Shown here: positions 6,553 to 14,783 of the stretch, piece by piece
Numbering within the stretch: the first letter of the stretch is position 1
Layout: every line of letters begins with the position of its first letter
NCBI GenBank assembly: GCA_900317015.1
Contig: ONFH01000051.1
Location: 1-25,018, forward strand
Origin: an uncultured Erysipelotrichaceae bacterium
GTDB lineage: Bacteria > Bacillota_I > Bacilli_A > Erysipelotrichales > Coprobacillaceae
Length of the DNA stretch: 25,018 nucleotides
Direction: 5' to 3'
The notes under the pieces: model-generated
Seen by the model: only the letters and a program-made list of their open reading frames with translations
What the model was told of the DNA's origin: nothing
Database searches by the model: none
Made by a program: the position numbers and the translations under genes

Positions 6553-7627
6553 AACGTACTTTGACATGACTCACACCAGCACATAAGCAGACTGGTGAGA
6601 TCAAGGTCACCCGTGAATGTGTCTCAAAGAGGATGCCTGAACGTTCATGGCGAATTTCAAAGCTTTCCACCACGCCGGCATTACGCATCGCCACTACGAG
6701 ATAATGATCTTCAAAAAGTGCCATCGCACTTGGATAATCATCGACGAGCAGACAGTCCGCCAGACTCGCCTCTTCTCCCTCTAAAGAAAAGGCCACGATC
6801 GTATTGTCCCCTTTATTGGTGACAAAAAGCAGATCTTCCTGATCATTTAAAAGCAGATCTGTTGGAATATTGTTTCCATCATAAGCCGTCTTCGAATATG
6901 TCTCTAATCTCTGCTTTAAGGTAAAATAACCATCCTTGTAGTCATAGATCTCGACTGTACTGCTGATCTCATTTAACAAGAATGCTAAAGTGTTCGCCTT
7001 ATTAAAGATCAGCTTACGAGGACCACTGCCCCCTTCAAGCTTAAAGCTTCGCTGTTCATCTTTGATAAAATCACCATCATCATTGATCGTATAAACAAGG
7101 ATCTCATCGCCGCCAAGATCCGTCACGATCACATAGCCATCATTAGCCTGTGTGATACTTGAGGGATGCGCCTGACGCTGTTTGATTGGATCAACACTTT
7201 TAGAATGTAAGGTGATCATCGGTGTGATCGTTTTTAACTTTTCATGTACGATCGTCATCTTGACGATCATGCCATGATAGTAATCCACACCATAAGCATA
7301 ACGCCCCTGACTTTCCATGAGAATATCATCATAAGTATTCCCTCGATAAGCCACATGGGCCATTAAGCCTAAGCGATCAACCATCTTGGCATACTGGAAG
7401 ATGCCGCCATCGCTCTCTTTTCCGGTATTGTTGCGATAGGTGACATTCACAAAGCGCCCACAGGAAGACATGGAAATAGGATTGGCAAGACTTTTGACAA
7501 AAGCCCTTCTTTTTAGTTGTCCATTCGCAACATCTAATGAGAAGGTATAAATACCGCGATCAATATCTGAGCCATCGGCTCCGACAAAAAAGATATCTAC
7601 GGTTTTGCTTCTTGAAAAAAGTCCCAT
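6551..7627 (-). CDS. Lactonase-type seven-bladed beta-propeller protein
   Basis: A 358-residue protein of the lactonase family that includes 6-phosphogluconolactonase (Pgl/YbhE type). Family signatures appear in the expected order: GIYTFSLDVANGQL (blade 1), RQAHPSSI and VTDLGGDEILVY (middle blades), GSGPRKLIFN, LLNEISSTVEIYDY and LFVTNKGDNTIVAFSL. There is no signal peptide, so it is cytoplasmic. The likely reaction is hydrolysis of a sugar lactone such as 6-phosphogluconolactone, but no pentose-phosphate gene is nearby and substrate cannot be told from sequence. The start ATG follows AGGAG by 8 bases, and the gene begins 11 bases after the DUF1292 gene, so it is the last gene of the ireB operon. 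This position is normally occupied by mltG in the conserved cluster. Confidence 0.85.
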   Translation of the reverse strand: MGLFSRSKTVDIFFVGADGSDIDRGIYTFSLDVANGQLKRRAFVKSLANPISMSSCGRFVNVTYRNNTGKESDGGIFQYAKMVDRLGLMAHVAYRGNTYDDILMESQGRYAYGVDYYHGMIVKMTIVHEKLKTITPMITLHSKSVDPIKQRQAHPSSITQANDGYVIVTDLGGDEILVYTINDDGDFIKDEQRSFKLEGGSGPRKLIFNKANTLAFLLNEISSTVEIYDYKDGYFTLKQRLETYSKTAYDGNNIPTDLLLNDQEDLLFVTNKGDNTIVAFSLEGEEASLADCLLVDDYPSAMALFEDHYLVVAMRNAGVVESFEIRHERSGILFETHSRVTLISPVCLCAGVSHVKVR

Positions 7628-7638
7628 ATGTGCATCTC

Positions 7639-7917
7639 CTATTCTTCTCCACAGTCCTCACAAACTTCCCTGTCGCTCTGATCCTGATGGCCATCGTAGC
7701 TCGCTAGAATCTCTTCTGCAACGTCCCACTCGGCAGGATCTTCGATAGGAAACAGATGTCCCTGTTCATCATACTTAGAAACAAAGATCTGTCCCTCATC
7801 CTGAGCATCATAATAAAAAACATAAGATGACTTTGTATCGGCATCATCATAAGTAAAAAGAATTTGAAACTCTTTTGACTGTCCGTCATTGTCATAAACA
7901 GTGATTGTCTGGTCCAT
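7639..7917 (-). CDS. DUF1292 family protein (YrzB-like)
   Basis: A 92-residue, strongly acidic cytoplasmic protein with ITVYDNDGQSKEFQILFTYD at the start and a central SSYVFYYD...EGQIFVSKYDEQG. This is the usual DUF1292 beta-rich pattern. It is the B. subtilis yrzB counterpart by sequence type and by position between ruvX and the next gene. The C-terminus ends in a CxxC pair (CEDCGEE), which might bind a metal, but that is only inference. The function of the family is unknown. Translation begins 1 base after the ruvX stop (TAATATG), with AGGAG upstream inside ruvX, so it is coupled to ruvX. Confidence 0.88.
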   Translation of the reverse strand: MDQTITVYDNDGQSKEFQILFTYDDADTKSSYVFYYDAQDEGQIFVSKYDEQGHLFPIEDPAEWDVAEEILASYDGHQDQSDREVCEDCGEE

Positions 7918-7918
7918 A

Positions 7919-8347
7919 TTACTTGCTCCTTATTCTATCTAAATAACCTTGAAGAATTTCTACAGCTGCCATCTTGTCGACCACCTGCTTACGTTTCTTT
8001 CTAGAAACATCACCAAATAAAAGGTTGTTGGTCGCAATGACGGTCGTCAGACGTTCATCTTCAAGAATCACTTGAACGTCCATCATTTTTTCTAAACGTT
8101 CCTTAAAATCAATAGAGATCTGTGCACGTTCCCCAAGATCACCATTCATATGCTTAGGCAGACCTAATACAATTGTGTGAATATGATATTCCTCGACAAC
8201 TGATTTGATCTTATAAGCGCATTTCTTATAAGCATTTTCGGGAAAGCGATAGGTCTCGATGCCGTGGGCCAATAAGCCAAGCTCATCGCTGATGGCAATC
8301 CCACAAGTACGAGACCCTAAGTCTAAGCCTAGAATTCTTTCCATCAT
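7919..8347 (-). CDS. ruvX: RuvX/YqgF, RNase H-like nuclease
   Basis: YqgF-family proteins have a RuvC/RNase H fold. They are implicated in 16S rRNA 5'-end maturation and possibly Holliday-junction processing. The 142-residue length is typical. Motifs include ILGLDLGSRTCGIAISD (residues 5-21, first catalytic Asp9), IVLGLPKHMNGD, EDERLTT (second acidic cluster) and VDKMAAVEILQGYLD with the final aspartate. Two ATG codons stand in tandem at 8345-8347 and 8342-8344. The first overlaps the ireB stop as TAATG, with GGAG 5 bases upstream. It lies between ireB and the DUF1292 gene, as in most Bacillota. Confidence 0.95.
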   Translation of the reverse strand: MMERILGLDLGSRTCGIAISDELGLLAHGIETYRFPENAYKKCAYKIKSVVEEYHIHTIVLGLPKHMNGDLGERAQISIDFKERLEKMMDVQVILEDERLTTVIATNNLLFGDVSRKKRKQVVDKMAAVEILQGYLDRIRSK

Positions 8348-8601
8348 TATTTCTCCAGATAAGACTTTACCAGTTCTTCAATAATTTCATCACGGTCGAC
8401 CTGCTGAATAATAGATCTGGCGCCTTTATGCGATGAAATATAAGCTGGGTCATTTGAGATCAAATAACCAGCGATCTGATGTACTGGATTATATCCTCTT
8501 TCATCCAGGGCTTTAGCCACTGTATGAAGGTTGTTTTTAATCACTTCTCTTCTTAATTCTTCTGAATTAAAAACTCTTGTTTGTGTGTTGTCTTTAGCCA
8601 T
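8347..8601 (-). CDS. ireB: IreB/ReoM regulatory phosphoprotein (DUF965)
   Basis: An 84-residue protein with the conserved block ERGYNPVHQIAGYLISNDPAYI and C-terminal RDEIIEELVKSYL, diagnostic of UPF0297. In Enterococcus (IreB) and Listeria (ReoM) it is phosphorylated on N-terminal threonine by the PASTA kinase and controls MurA stability and cell-wall precursor synthesis. Here the N-terminus MAKDNTQTRVFN offers Thr6 and Thr8. Thr8, two or three residues before the aromatic residue, fits the known phosphosite. The start has a strong site AAGGAGGTC 8 bases upstream. It is the first gene of an operon with its own promoter, not a read-through from alaS. Confidence 0.94.
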   Translation of the reverse strand: MAKDNTQTRVFNSEELRREVIKNNLHTVAKALDERGYNPVHQIAGYLISNDPAYISSHKGARSIIQQVDRDEIIEELVKSYLEK

Positions 8602-8639
8602 TTTTAAGACCTCCTTGTATCTTGAAAATCACTAATTCT

Positions 8640-8668
8640 ATTCTATATCAAATTTCGTTAAATTACAA
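8640..8668 (-). promoter_or_regulatory. Predicted sigma-A promoter of the ireB operon
   Basis: Minus-strand -35 TTGTAA (8663-8668) and -10 TAGAAT (8640-8645) are separated by exactly 17 bases. They lie about 40 bases upstream of ireB and after the alaS terminator. Confidence 0.75.
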
Positions 8669-8698
8669 ACTTTACGCCCGCTTTTCCTCCACATAAAA

Positions 8699-8718
8699 AG
8701 GCCCAGTGAGCTGGGCCT
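8699..8718 (-). terminator. Terminator of alaS
   Basis: AGGCCCAG (8699-8706) pairs perfectly with CTGGGCCT (8711-8718) around a 4-base loop, followed on the minus strand by TTTTT. It is the most GC-rich hairpin in the window and lies 5 bases after the alaS stop. Confidence 0.93.
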
Positions 8719-8723
8719 AATGA

Positions 8724-11330
8724 TTATAATTTTGCTTTAATGGCAGCTTTGGCTTCTTCAATGGCATCTAATGTTGGGGCACCACCCTGTGCGATATCAG
8801 GTTTACCGCCACCACGGCCATTTAAGATTGGGTTGATCGTCTTGACAAGATCACCGGCTTTAATACCTTTGCCATTGAGATCTTTTGTCACACCAACGAA
8901 ATATGAGTTCTTTCCTTCAAAAGTACTTGTCACAAAGACAACTCCTGACTGTAAAGAATCACGATAATCGAAGACAAGCTGTTTTGCATCTTTAGCGTTC
9001 TTTTCAATATGAGCATATAAGAACTTCACGCCATTAACGTCTTCGACATTATTGGCACTTGCTTTCGCTTCTAAAGCATTTAACTGAGATGTTAACTTTT
9101 CAATTTCTTTACGATCAGCGGATTCTTCAGCCACTAATTCTTTGACCTTTTCACTGGCTTCCTTACGGTTCTTCAGCTTTAATGTCTCGGCAATTTCATC
9201 GACTGTTTCTTCTTCATGTTTTAATGCTGCATAAGCTTTGTATGAAGAAACGGCTTCAATACGACGGATGCCGGAACCAACAGATGTTTCATTTAAGATC
9301 TTGAATAAACCAACACGGCTGGTATTTGGGGCATGTGTCCCTCCACATAATTCAGCTGAGAAATCTGAGACAGAGACAACACGTACGATATCACCATATT
9401 TTTCATCAAATAAGGCAGCAGCGCCTGAAGCAATCGCTTCTTCCTTAGGCATTTCTTTCGTCGTGACAGGAATCCCTTCGAAGATCTTTTCATTGACTAA
9501 GGATTCAACTTTCGCAAGTTCTTCCTTTGTCATCTTCGCTGGATGAGTGAAGTCAAAACGTAAGCCCTGATCATCACAGTAAGAACCAGCCTGAGCGACA
9601 TGGTCACCTAAGACATGCTTTAAGGCAGCATCTAATAAGTGCGTAGCCGTATGGTTGTTTTCAATGAAGTGACGGCGTTTCGCATCAATTGTTAAAGTGA
9701 ATGTATCACCCACATGAACAGGACCGTTGACTTTTACGAAATGCATATGCTGACCATTTGGTGCTCTCTGTACATCGACGACTTCGCCTTCCACAGATGC
9801 ATTAGCGATCTTACCAGTATCGGCGACCTGACCACCCATTTCGGCATAGAATGACGTCTGATCAAAGATGATCTCACCTTCAGAATCGATTTCATCCACT
9901 TTCACGCCATCGATAAATAATGCATCAACAGTCGCTTCTAATGGTTCTGAGTTATATGTAAATGTCGATTCTTTTGTATAATCCATTAAGTCTGCTTTCT
10001 GAGATGTGAAAGATTCACGATCACCACGAGCAGCTCTGGCTCTTTCCTGCTGGGCTTTCATTTCTTCATCGAAACCAGCCTGGTCAACAGTGAAGCCTTT
10101 TTCTTCGGCAATTTCCTTTGTTAATTCAAATGGGAAGCCATATGTATCATAAAGCATGAAGGCTGTCTTACCATCGATGACTTTTTCATCGGCTTTTTCC
10201 ATGAAGTTCTGAATACGTTTTTCACCCTGAGTTAATGTTTTGGCGAAGGCTTCTTCTTCCTTCTTCACTGCTTTCTTGACCATTTCAGCCTTAGATGGTA
10301 AATAGTCATAGAACTCTTTCATCATATCGACAACGGTATCAACGAGCTTATATAAGAAAGCTCCTTCGATCCCGATCTGACGGCCATAACGGACGGCACG
10401 TCTTAAAATACGTCTTAAGACATAACCACGGCCGGCCTTATCAAACATAGCGCCATCACTTAAAGCGAAAGTGACAGTTCTGATATGATCGGCGATGACA
10501 CGATAAGCCATCTTATTTTCATCATAAGAGACTTTGGCATACTTTTCTGCTTCATGAATTAAAGGTAAGAATAAGTCTGTATCAAAGTTTGTTTCGCCGT
10601 CCTGAATAATTGAGCAAAGTCTTTCAAGACCCATGCCAGTATCGATATTCTTATGTGGTAATTCTTTATATTCTGATCTTGGAATGGCTGGGTTACAGTC
10701 GAACTGTGAGAAGACGATGTTCCATACTTCGACATAACGGTCGTTTTCCATATCATCATGGAATAATTTAATCCCAATATGATCAGGATCATATTTTTCT
10801 CCACGGTCATAGAAAATTTCACTATCTGGTCCCCCTGGGCCTTCACCGATTTCCCAGAAGTTGTCATCTGTTTTCCACATATGGCTAGGATCGACGCCAC
10901 ATTCTTTCGTCCAGATGTTATAAGCATCTTCATCATCTGTATAAACAGTGACATAAAGCTTATCTTTATCCATACCGATCCAGTCTTCGCTTGTTAAAAA
11001 CTCCCAAGCAAAATGAATAGCTTCTCTCTTGAAATAATCCCCAATGGAGAAGTTTCCTAACATTTCAAAGAAGGTATGATGACGAGATGTTTTCCCAACA
11101 TTTTCAATATCGTTGGTACGAATTGATTTCTGCGCATTCGCAATACGATTGCAGGCTGGTTTTTCAGTCCCATCAAAATATTTCTTTAAAGCCGCTACAC
11201 CGGCGTTGATCCAAAGTAATGTCGGATCGTTGTGGGGAATTAAAGATGCCCCTGGTTCGATCATATGTCCCTGGCTCTTGAAATAGTCTAGGAACATCTG
11301 ACGTGTCTGATTACCTGTTAACTTTTTCAT
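8724..11330 (-). CDS. alaS: Alanyl-tRNA synthetase
   Basis: AlaS charges tRNA-Ala and edits misacylated Ser and Gly. At 868 residues it is full length. The class II catalytic domain (about 1-240) contains PHNDPTLLWINAGVA, the motif 2 segment HHTFFEMLGNFSIGDYFKRE and motif 3 MGLERL. It is followed by the helical tRNA-recognition domain. The editing domain carries HTATHLL and CGGTHAPNTSRVG, giving the zinc-binding HxxxH and CxxxH sets. After a charged coiled coil (about 690-755), the C-Ala domain ends GRGGGKPDIAQGG. The segment IRTNDIENVG is a few residues shorter than the E. coli equivalent. ATG 11328-11330 follows AGAGGAGG. It is a single-gene unit under a T-box leader. Confidence 0.97.
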   Translation of the reverse strand: MKKLTGNQTRQMFLDYFKSQGHMIEPGASLIPHNDPTLLWINAGVAALKKYFDGTEKPACNRIANAQKSIRTNDIENVGKTSRHHTFFEMLGNFSIGDYFKREAIHFAWEFLTSEDWIGMDKDKLYVTVYTDDEDAYNIWTKECGVDPSHMWKTDDNFWEIGEGPGGPDSEIFYDRGEKYDPDHIGIKLFHDDMENDRYVEVWNIVFSQFDCNPAIPRSEYKELPHKNIDTGMGLERLCSIIQDGETNFDTDLFLPLIHEAEKYAKVSYDENKMAYRVIADHIRTVTFALSDGAMFDKAGRGYVLRRILRRAVRYGRQIGIEGAFLYKLVDTVVDMMKEFYDYLPSKAEMVKKAVKKEEEAFAKTLTQGEKRIQNFMEKADEKVIDGKTAFMLYDTYGFPFELTKEIAEEKGFTVDQAGFDEEMKAQQERARAARGDRESFTSQKADLMDYTKESTFTYNSEPLEATVDALFIDGVKVDEIDSEGEIIFDQTSFYAEMGGQVADTGKIANASVEGEVVDVQRAPNGQHMHFVKVNGPVHVGDTFTLTIDAKRRHFIENNHTATHLLDAALKHVLGDHVAQAGSYCDDQGLRFDFTHPAKMTKEELAKVESLVNEKIFEGIPVTTKEMPKEEAIASGAAALFDEKYGDIVRVVSVSDFSAELCGGTHAPNTSRVGLFKILNETSVGSGIRRIEAVSSYKAYAALKHEEETVDEIAETLKLKNRKEASEKVKELVAEESADRKEIEKLTSQLNALEAKASANNVEDVNGVKFLYAHIEKNAKDAKQLVFDYRDSLQSGVVFVTSTFEGKNSYFVGVTKDLNGKGIKAGDLVKTINPILNGRGGGKPDIAQGGAPTLDAIEEAKAAIKAKL

Positions 11331-11344
11331 ATATCCTCCTCTAA

Positions 11345-11560
11345 TTAAAAAAGCCGCTCCTCATCAAAGGAACGACTTATGCGCGGTACCATCCTATTTC
11401 ATAGCTTTGCTATGCTCTTGATTGCTTGTAACGTAAGCGTACGTTGATGTTTTCATCACTCTCAAAAGCAGCTTTCACTTATGTCTCCTCAATGCTTGCA
11501 CCATCCGCATCCTCTCTACACGGTTTCATAAGCTACTCTTCTTTCTCATCGATTTAACGA
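11345..11560 (-). promoter_or_regulatory. T-box riboswitch leader of alaS
   Basis: The leader senses uncharged tRNA-Ala. The 14-base T-box AGGATGGTACCGCG lies at 11382-11395 (minus strand). Its TGGT can pair with the ACCA end expected of tRNA-Ala. The terminator AAGTCGTTCCT / AGGAGCGGCTT (11368-11378 with 11351-11361) precedes six T. Stem I is upstream, with AGAGAGGATGCGGATGG. A specifier-region sequence GTGAAAGCTGCTTTTGA places GCT alanine codons at 11467-11472. Uncharged tRNA should favour the antiterminator and allow alaS transcription. Confidence 0.92.
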
Positions 11561-11564
11561 CACT

Positions 11565-11593
11565 ATTATACATATCCTGTCTTTAAAAATCAA
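11565..11593 (-). promoter_or_regulatory. Sigma-A promoter of alaS
   Basis: Minus-strand -35 TTGATT (11588-11593), 17-base spacer, -10 TATAAT (11565-11570). Transcription would begin near 11558 and run through the T-box leader. No terminator is visible between the upstream dioxygenase gene and this promoter. Confidence 0.85.
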
Positions 11594-11612
11594 TGTGCTA
11601 GGCTAAATTCAC

Positions 11613-12395
11613 TTATTCTTTACTTTCAAAAAGATAGCTTGTCATGGCCATTGAGCCAAGTTCACGATAATTGTTGAACACCTTAGCTGAGTCACCCTGT
11701 GATGCCCCTAACATATAGATGAGCGGTAAGAAATGATCTGGTGTTGGAACGGCATAGGCGGCATATTTATGATCCTTGTAGTTGATGACCTTGTCATCCT
11801 CACGATTTAAGATGGCTTCCTTAATATAGTCATCAAAACCATCAGACATATAGTTGCCTTTTGGATTCTCCCAGTCAACTTGACGTAAGTTATGAACGAC
11901 ATTACCGGAACCCATGATCAGATATCCTTCCTCACGAAGATCACTTAATAATGCACCAAGTTTATAACTGCCTTCAGGACTCAAACGGGCATTGACACTT
12001 AACTGAACGACTGGAATATCGGCTTTTGGGAACATGTGGACAAGCACGCTCCATGTGCCATGGTCGATGCCCCATTCATTATTGACGGATACAAGTTTAT
12101 CCGTCATTCTCTTCATAACGGCATCACTTAATGGGCGATAGCCTTCAACTTCATATTTCACTTCATAAAGTTCCTTAGGGAAACCATACATATCATAGAT
12201 CTGCTTTGGATGTTCATCTGTCTGAATATAGAATTCATTCTGATACCAGTGACCAGAGATCATTAAGATAGCTTTTGGCTTACCATAGGTCTTTAAGACA
12301 TAGTCACCGACTTTCTTTAATTCTTCTGTATGTTCATTATGACTAATGGCGATCATTGGTGATCCATGACCGACAAAGATTACAGGCATTTTCAT
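11613..12395 (-). CDS. ygiD: DODA-type extradiol ring-opening dioxygenase
   Basis: A 260-residue LigB-superfamily protein of the 4,5-DOPA dioxygenase (YgiD) type, which opens catechol rings using a bound metal. Metal-site motifs are in the expected places: FVGHGSPM near the N-terminus, ILMISGHWY, GIDHGTWSVLVHMFP, MGSGNVVHNLR and AVPTPDHFLPL. The closest characterised enzymes bind zinc or iron through these histidines. The natural substrate in an anaerobe-like host is unclear. The start is set at ATG 12393-12395, 11 bases after GGAG. A GTG at 12407 touches the ribosome site and is unlikely. It is a single gene with its own promoter. A reductase or pathway partner is not present nearby. Confidence 0.9.
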   Translation of the reverse strand: MKMPVIFVGHGSPMIAISHNEHTEELKKVGDYVLKTYGKPKAILMISGHWYQNEFYIQTDEHPKQIYDMYGFPKELYEVKYEVEGYRPLSDAVMKRMTDKLVSVNNEWGIDHGTWSVLVHMFPKADIPVVQLSVNARLSPEGSYKLGALLSDLREEGYLIMGSGNVVHNLRQVDWENPKGNYMSDGFDDYIKEAILNREDDKVINYKDHKYAAYAVPTPDHFLPLIYMLGASQGDSAKVFNNYRELGSMAMTSYLFESKE

Positions 12396-12427
12396 AGTAT
12401 TCTTCACTCCTTTTCTTTACACCATTA

Positions 12428-12455
12428 AGTATACTAGGTCTGCTTTTTTGTGCAA
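12428..12455 (-). promoter_or_regulatory. Sigma-A promoter of the dioxygenase gene
   Basis: Minus-strand -35 TTGCAC (12450-12455), 16-base spacer, -10 TATACT (12428-12433), about 30 bases before the chosen start codon. Confidence 0.7.
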
Positions 12456-12503
12456 GAAGGATCTTTTTATAGGGTAGGTATCTTTTGCTTGCGTAAAGAA
12501 AAA

Positions 12504-12540
12504 AGACGATGACTCGAACTAAAATTCGAGTTTATCGTCT
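12504..12540 (-). terminator. Terminator of mnmA-recD2, overlapping recD2 end
   Basis: A long interrupted stem pairs AGACGAT plus ACTCGAA (minus strand, 12540 downward) with TTCGAGT plus ATCGTCT around a loop that includes the TAG stop, followed by TTTTTT. The left arm encodes the last recD2 residues DDKLEF. Confidence 0.9.
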
Positions 12541-14783
12541 ATATCATCAAATGTATAAGTGGGCATTTCTTCCTTTGTTTCTGATTTCACTTGATCAAAG
12601 GCAAAGTCACTTGGTTTTTGATGGTCTTTTAATAAGCGCATCGTCAATGTCGTGGCACGATTGGTGTCGACATCTCGTTCTAGGCCATGTACAAATGCCA
12701 TTTCATCCCCGACTAAGTAAAGGGCACGCTTGGCACGAGTCAGTCCCGTATAAAGCAGATTCTTACGCATCATAATATGGTAGTCCGGTAAGACCGACAT
12801 GATCACAATGGGGAATTCATTCCCCTGTGATTTATGCACGGACATACAGAAAGCATGAGTGATCTCACGAAAATGATCAGGATCATATTCAACTTCCTGG
12901 CCGTCAAAATCGACAACTAAAGTATCTGGTGTATGCATGATCTTATCTTCACGTTCAATATCGACTAAAGTGCCGATATCACCATTAAAAACATTATCAT
13001 CGACTCTATTTTTCAACTGCAGGATCTTATCGCCAACGCGAAATGTACGTCGCCCGACTCTTAATTCCTCAACATCTGGGTCATGAGGATTGACCGCATT
13101 TTGAATGGCTTCGTTTAAGGCATCGATCCCGGCTACGCCATTATACATGGGGGCTAACACCTGGATATCATCCATCGTATAGCCTTCATCCATGGCTTGT
13201 TTGATCAGTTCCTGAACGACCGTTGGTACTTCATAGTTAAAGCAGCTGATCATATGCGTATCATCACTATGAATGAGACTCGCATCATAAGAATGATGAC
13301 GAATCGCATGGGCTAATTTTACGATGCCGGAGCCTTCACTTTGACGATAAATATGTTCTAGGGTGATCGTTGGCACCATCTTGGAAGCCATCAGATCTTT
13401 CAACACCGCCCCACAGCCAACTGGCGGCAGCTGTTCATCATCACCAATCATTAAGATCTTTACCACATGTCGTGAGGCTTTTAATAGCTTTGCAAAGACT
13501 AATGTATCGACCATTGAGAACTCATCGATGACGAGCAGCTGGGTACTTAAAGGATTGTCCTCATTCATTCCCACCGTATTTTTGGTAATGTCCCACTTTA
13601 ATAAACGATGGATCGTACTCGCTTCGAAGTTCGTCAATTCACTTAATCGCTTCGCCGCTCTCCCTGTTGGGGCTGCCAAGTCGATCACATGTTCGGGATG
13701 TAAAGAATGATAGAGCTTGACGATGGCAGTAACGATCGTTGTTTTCCCGGTCCCTGGGCCACCTGTTAAGATCATCGCTGGTTCATTCATAAAGCGGATC
13801 ATCGCTTCTTTTTGAATGTCATCGTAATGAATAGAAAGTTCTTTTTCAATATTTTCAATGGCCTGATTCAGCTCATCTTCTTTGTAAGTCGTTTTTGGTA
13901 ATTTTCTGAAACGTTTGAAAAGCGAGGCAATCGTCACTTCTGAATCATAAAGGTCAGCAGGATAATAACGCCCTTCCTCTAAAACGATATCATGATCTTC
14001 AATAAGATGCTGGAGCTGTTCTTCAAAAACATCCTGACTTGCATCAGGCAAGAACTTATAAAAGGCTCGTTCTAAAGCGTCGAGCGGTTCATAAGTTGCC
14101 CCGCTTCTAAAGCATAAAGTATTGAGCGCATCTAAAATGGCTGCCTTGATACGATAAGGCGAATGCAGATCAAAGTTCATTTTTGTCGCTAAGTCATCGG
14201 CTGTCTTAAAGCCGATGCCATCGATATCCCGGATCAGTTGATAAGGATTCTTCTTCATGACCTTTACGCTTTGATCACCATAAGCATCCTGAATCGCTGG
14301 CAAGAAACGGGTCGAAAGACCATTGCTCATAAAGAAATTGAGCAGTTTGGCATCCGTATCCTGTGTCGTTAAGACATTGACGATCACGTCGATCTTGCGC
14401 TGACTCATGCCCTTGACGGCTAGAAGACAGCTCGGATCTTCCTTGATCTTTGAGAGGGCATCATCGCCTAATGTATTGACGATCGTCTCCGCCTGTTTAC
14501 GACCGATTCCTTTAAACAAGGAGGAAGAGAGATAACGCACGATCTCACTTTTATCGGTTGCTAAAACGACCTCATAGCTAGAGATCTTAAACTGCTTGCC
14601 ATAACGAGGATGAACGACATAATCACCTGTTAAGCGATAGGTCTCATCTTTGGAAACATGCGACATCGAACCGGTGATCGTAATGTTCTGTCCTTCCTCA
14701 TTACACTCAAAGGATGCGACTATGAACTTTGTCTCTTCACTATAAAAGCGCACAAAGCTGATGCGTCCTGTATAGGTAATCAT
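12519..14783 (-). CDS. recD2: RecD2-like SF1 DNA helicase
   Basis: RecD2 is a 5'-3' superfamily 1 helicase, active without RecBC, with roles in replication-fork maintenance and repair. The 754-residue protein has the RecD2-specific N-terminal extension, with helix-hairpin-helix motifs FKGIGRKQAETIV, AVKGMSQRKIDVI and DIDGIGFKTADDL. The helicase core has Walker A GGPGTGKTT (341-349), DEFSMVD (motif II), GDDEQLPPVG (motif III), IYRQSEGSGIV (motif IV) and a C-terminal block SVHKSQGNEFP...YTGLTRAKRALYLVGD (motifs V-VI). The start ATG overlaps the mnmA stop as TAATG. The nearest AGGAG is about 15 bases away, so coupling to mnmA is likely. The mnmA-recD2 linkage upstream of alaS is conserved in Bacillus. 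Confidence 0.95.
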   Translation of the reverse strand: MITYTGRISFVRFYSEETKFIVASFECNEEGQNITITGSMSHVSKDETYRLTGDYVVHPRYGKQFKISSYEVVLATDKSEIVRYLSSSLFKGIGRKQAETIVNTLGDDALSKIKEDPSCLLAVKGMSQRKIDVIVNVLTTQDTDAKLLNFFMSNGLSTRFLPAIQDAYGDQSVKVMKKNPYQLIRDIDGIGFKTADDLATKMNFDLHSPYRIKAAILDALNTLCFRSGATYEPLDALERAFYKFLPDASQDVFEEQLQHLIEDHDIVLEEGRYYPADLYDSEVTIASLFKRFRKLPKTTYKEDELNQAIENIEKELSIHYDDIQKEAMIRFMNEPAMILTGGPGTGKTTIVTAIVKLYHSLHPEHVIDLAAPTGRAAKRLSELTNFEASTIHRLLKWDITKNTVGMNEDNPLSTQLLVIDEFSMVDTLVFAKLLKASRHVVKILMIGDDEQLPPVGCGAVLKDLMASKMVPTITLEHIYRQSEGSGIVKLAHAIRHHSYDASLIHSDDTHMISCFNYEVPTVVQELIKQAMDEGYTMDDIQVLAPMYNGVAGIDALNEAIQNAVNPHDPDVEELRVGRRTFRVGDKILQLKNRVDDNVFNGDIGTLVDIEREDKIMHTPDTLVVDFDGQEVEYDPDHFREITHAFCMSVHKSQGNEFPIVIMSVLPDYHIMMRKNLLYTGLTRAKRALYLVGDEMAFVHGLERDVDTNRATTLTMRLLKDHQKPSDFAFDQVKSETKEEMPTYTFDDIDDKLEF

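Noticed and set aside
8740..8967. Plus-strand open frames inside alaS and other genes
   Set aside because: They are antisense to strongly conserved coding sequence, lack ribosome sites, and show no domain.
12396..12407. GTG start four codons upstream for the dioxygenase
   Set aside because: The GTG directly abuts the GGA of the ribosome site, leaving no spacing. The downstream ATG is better placed.
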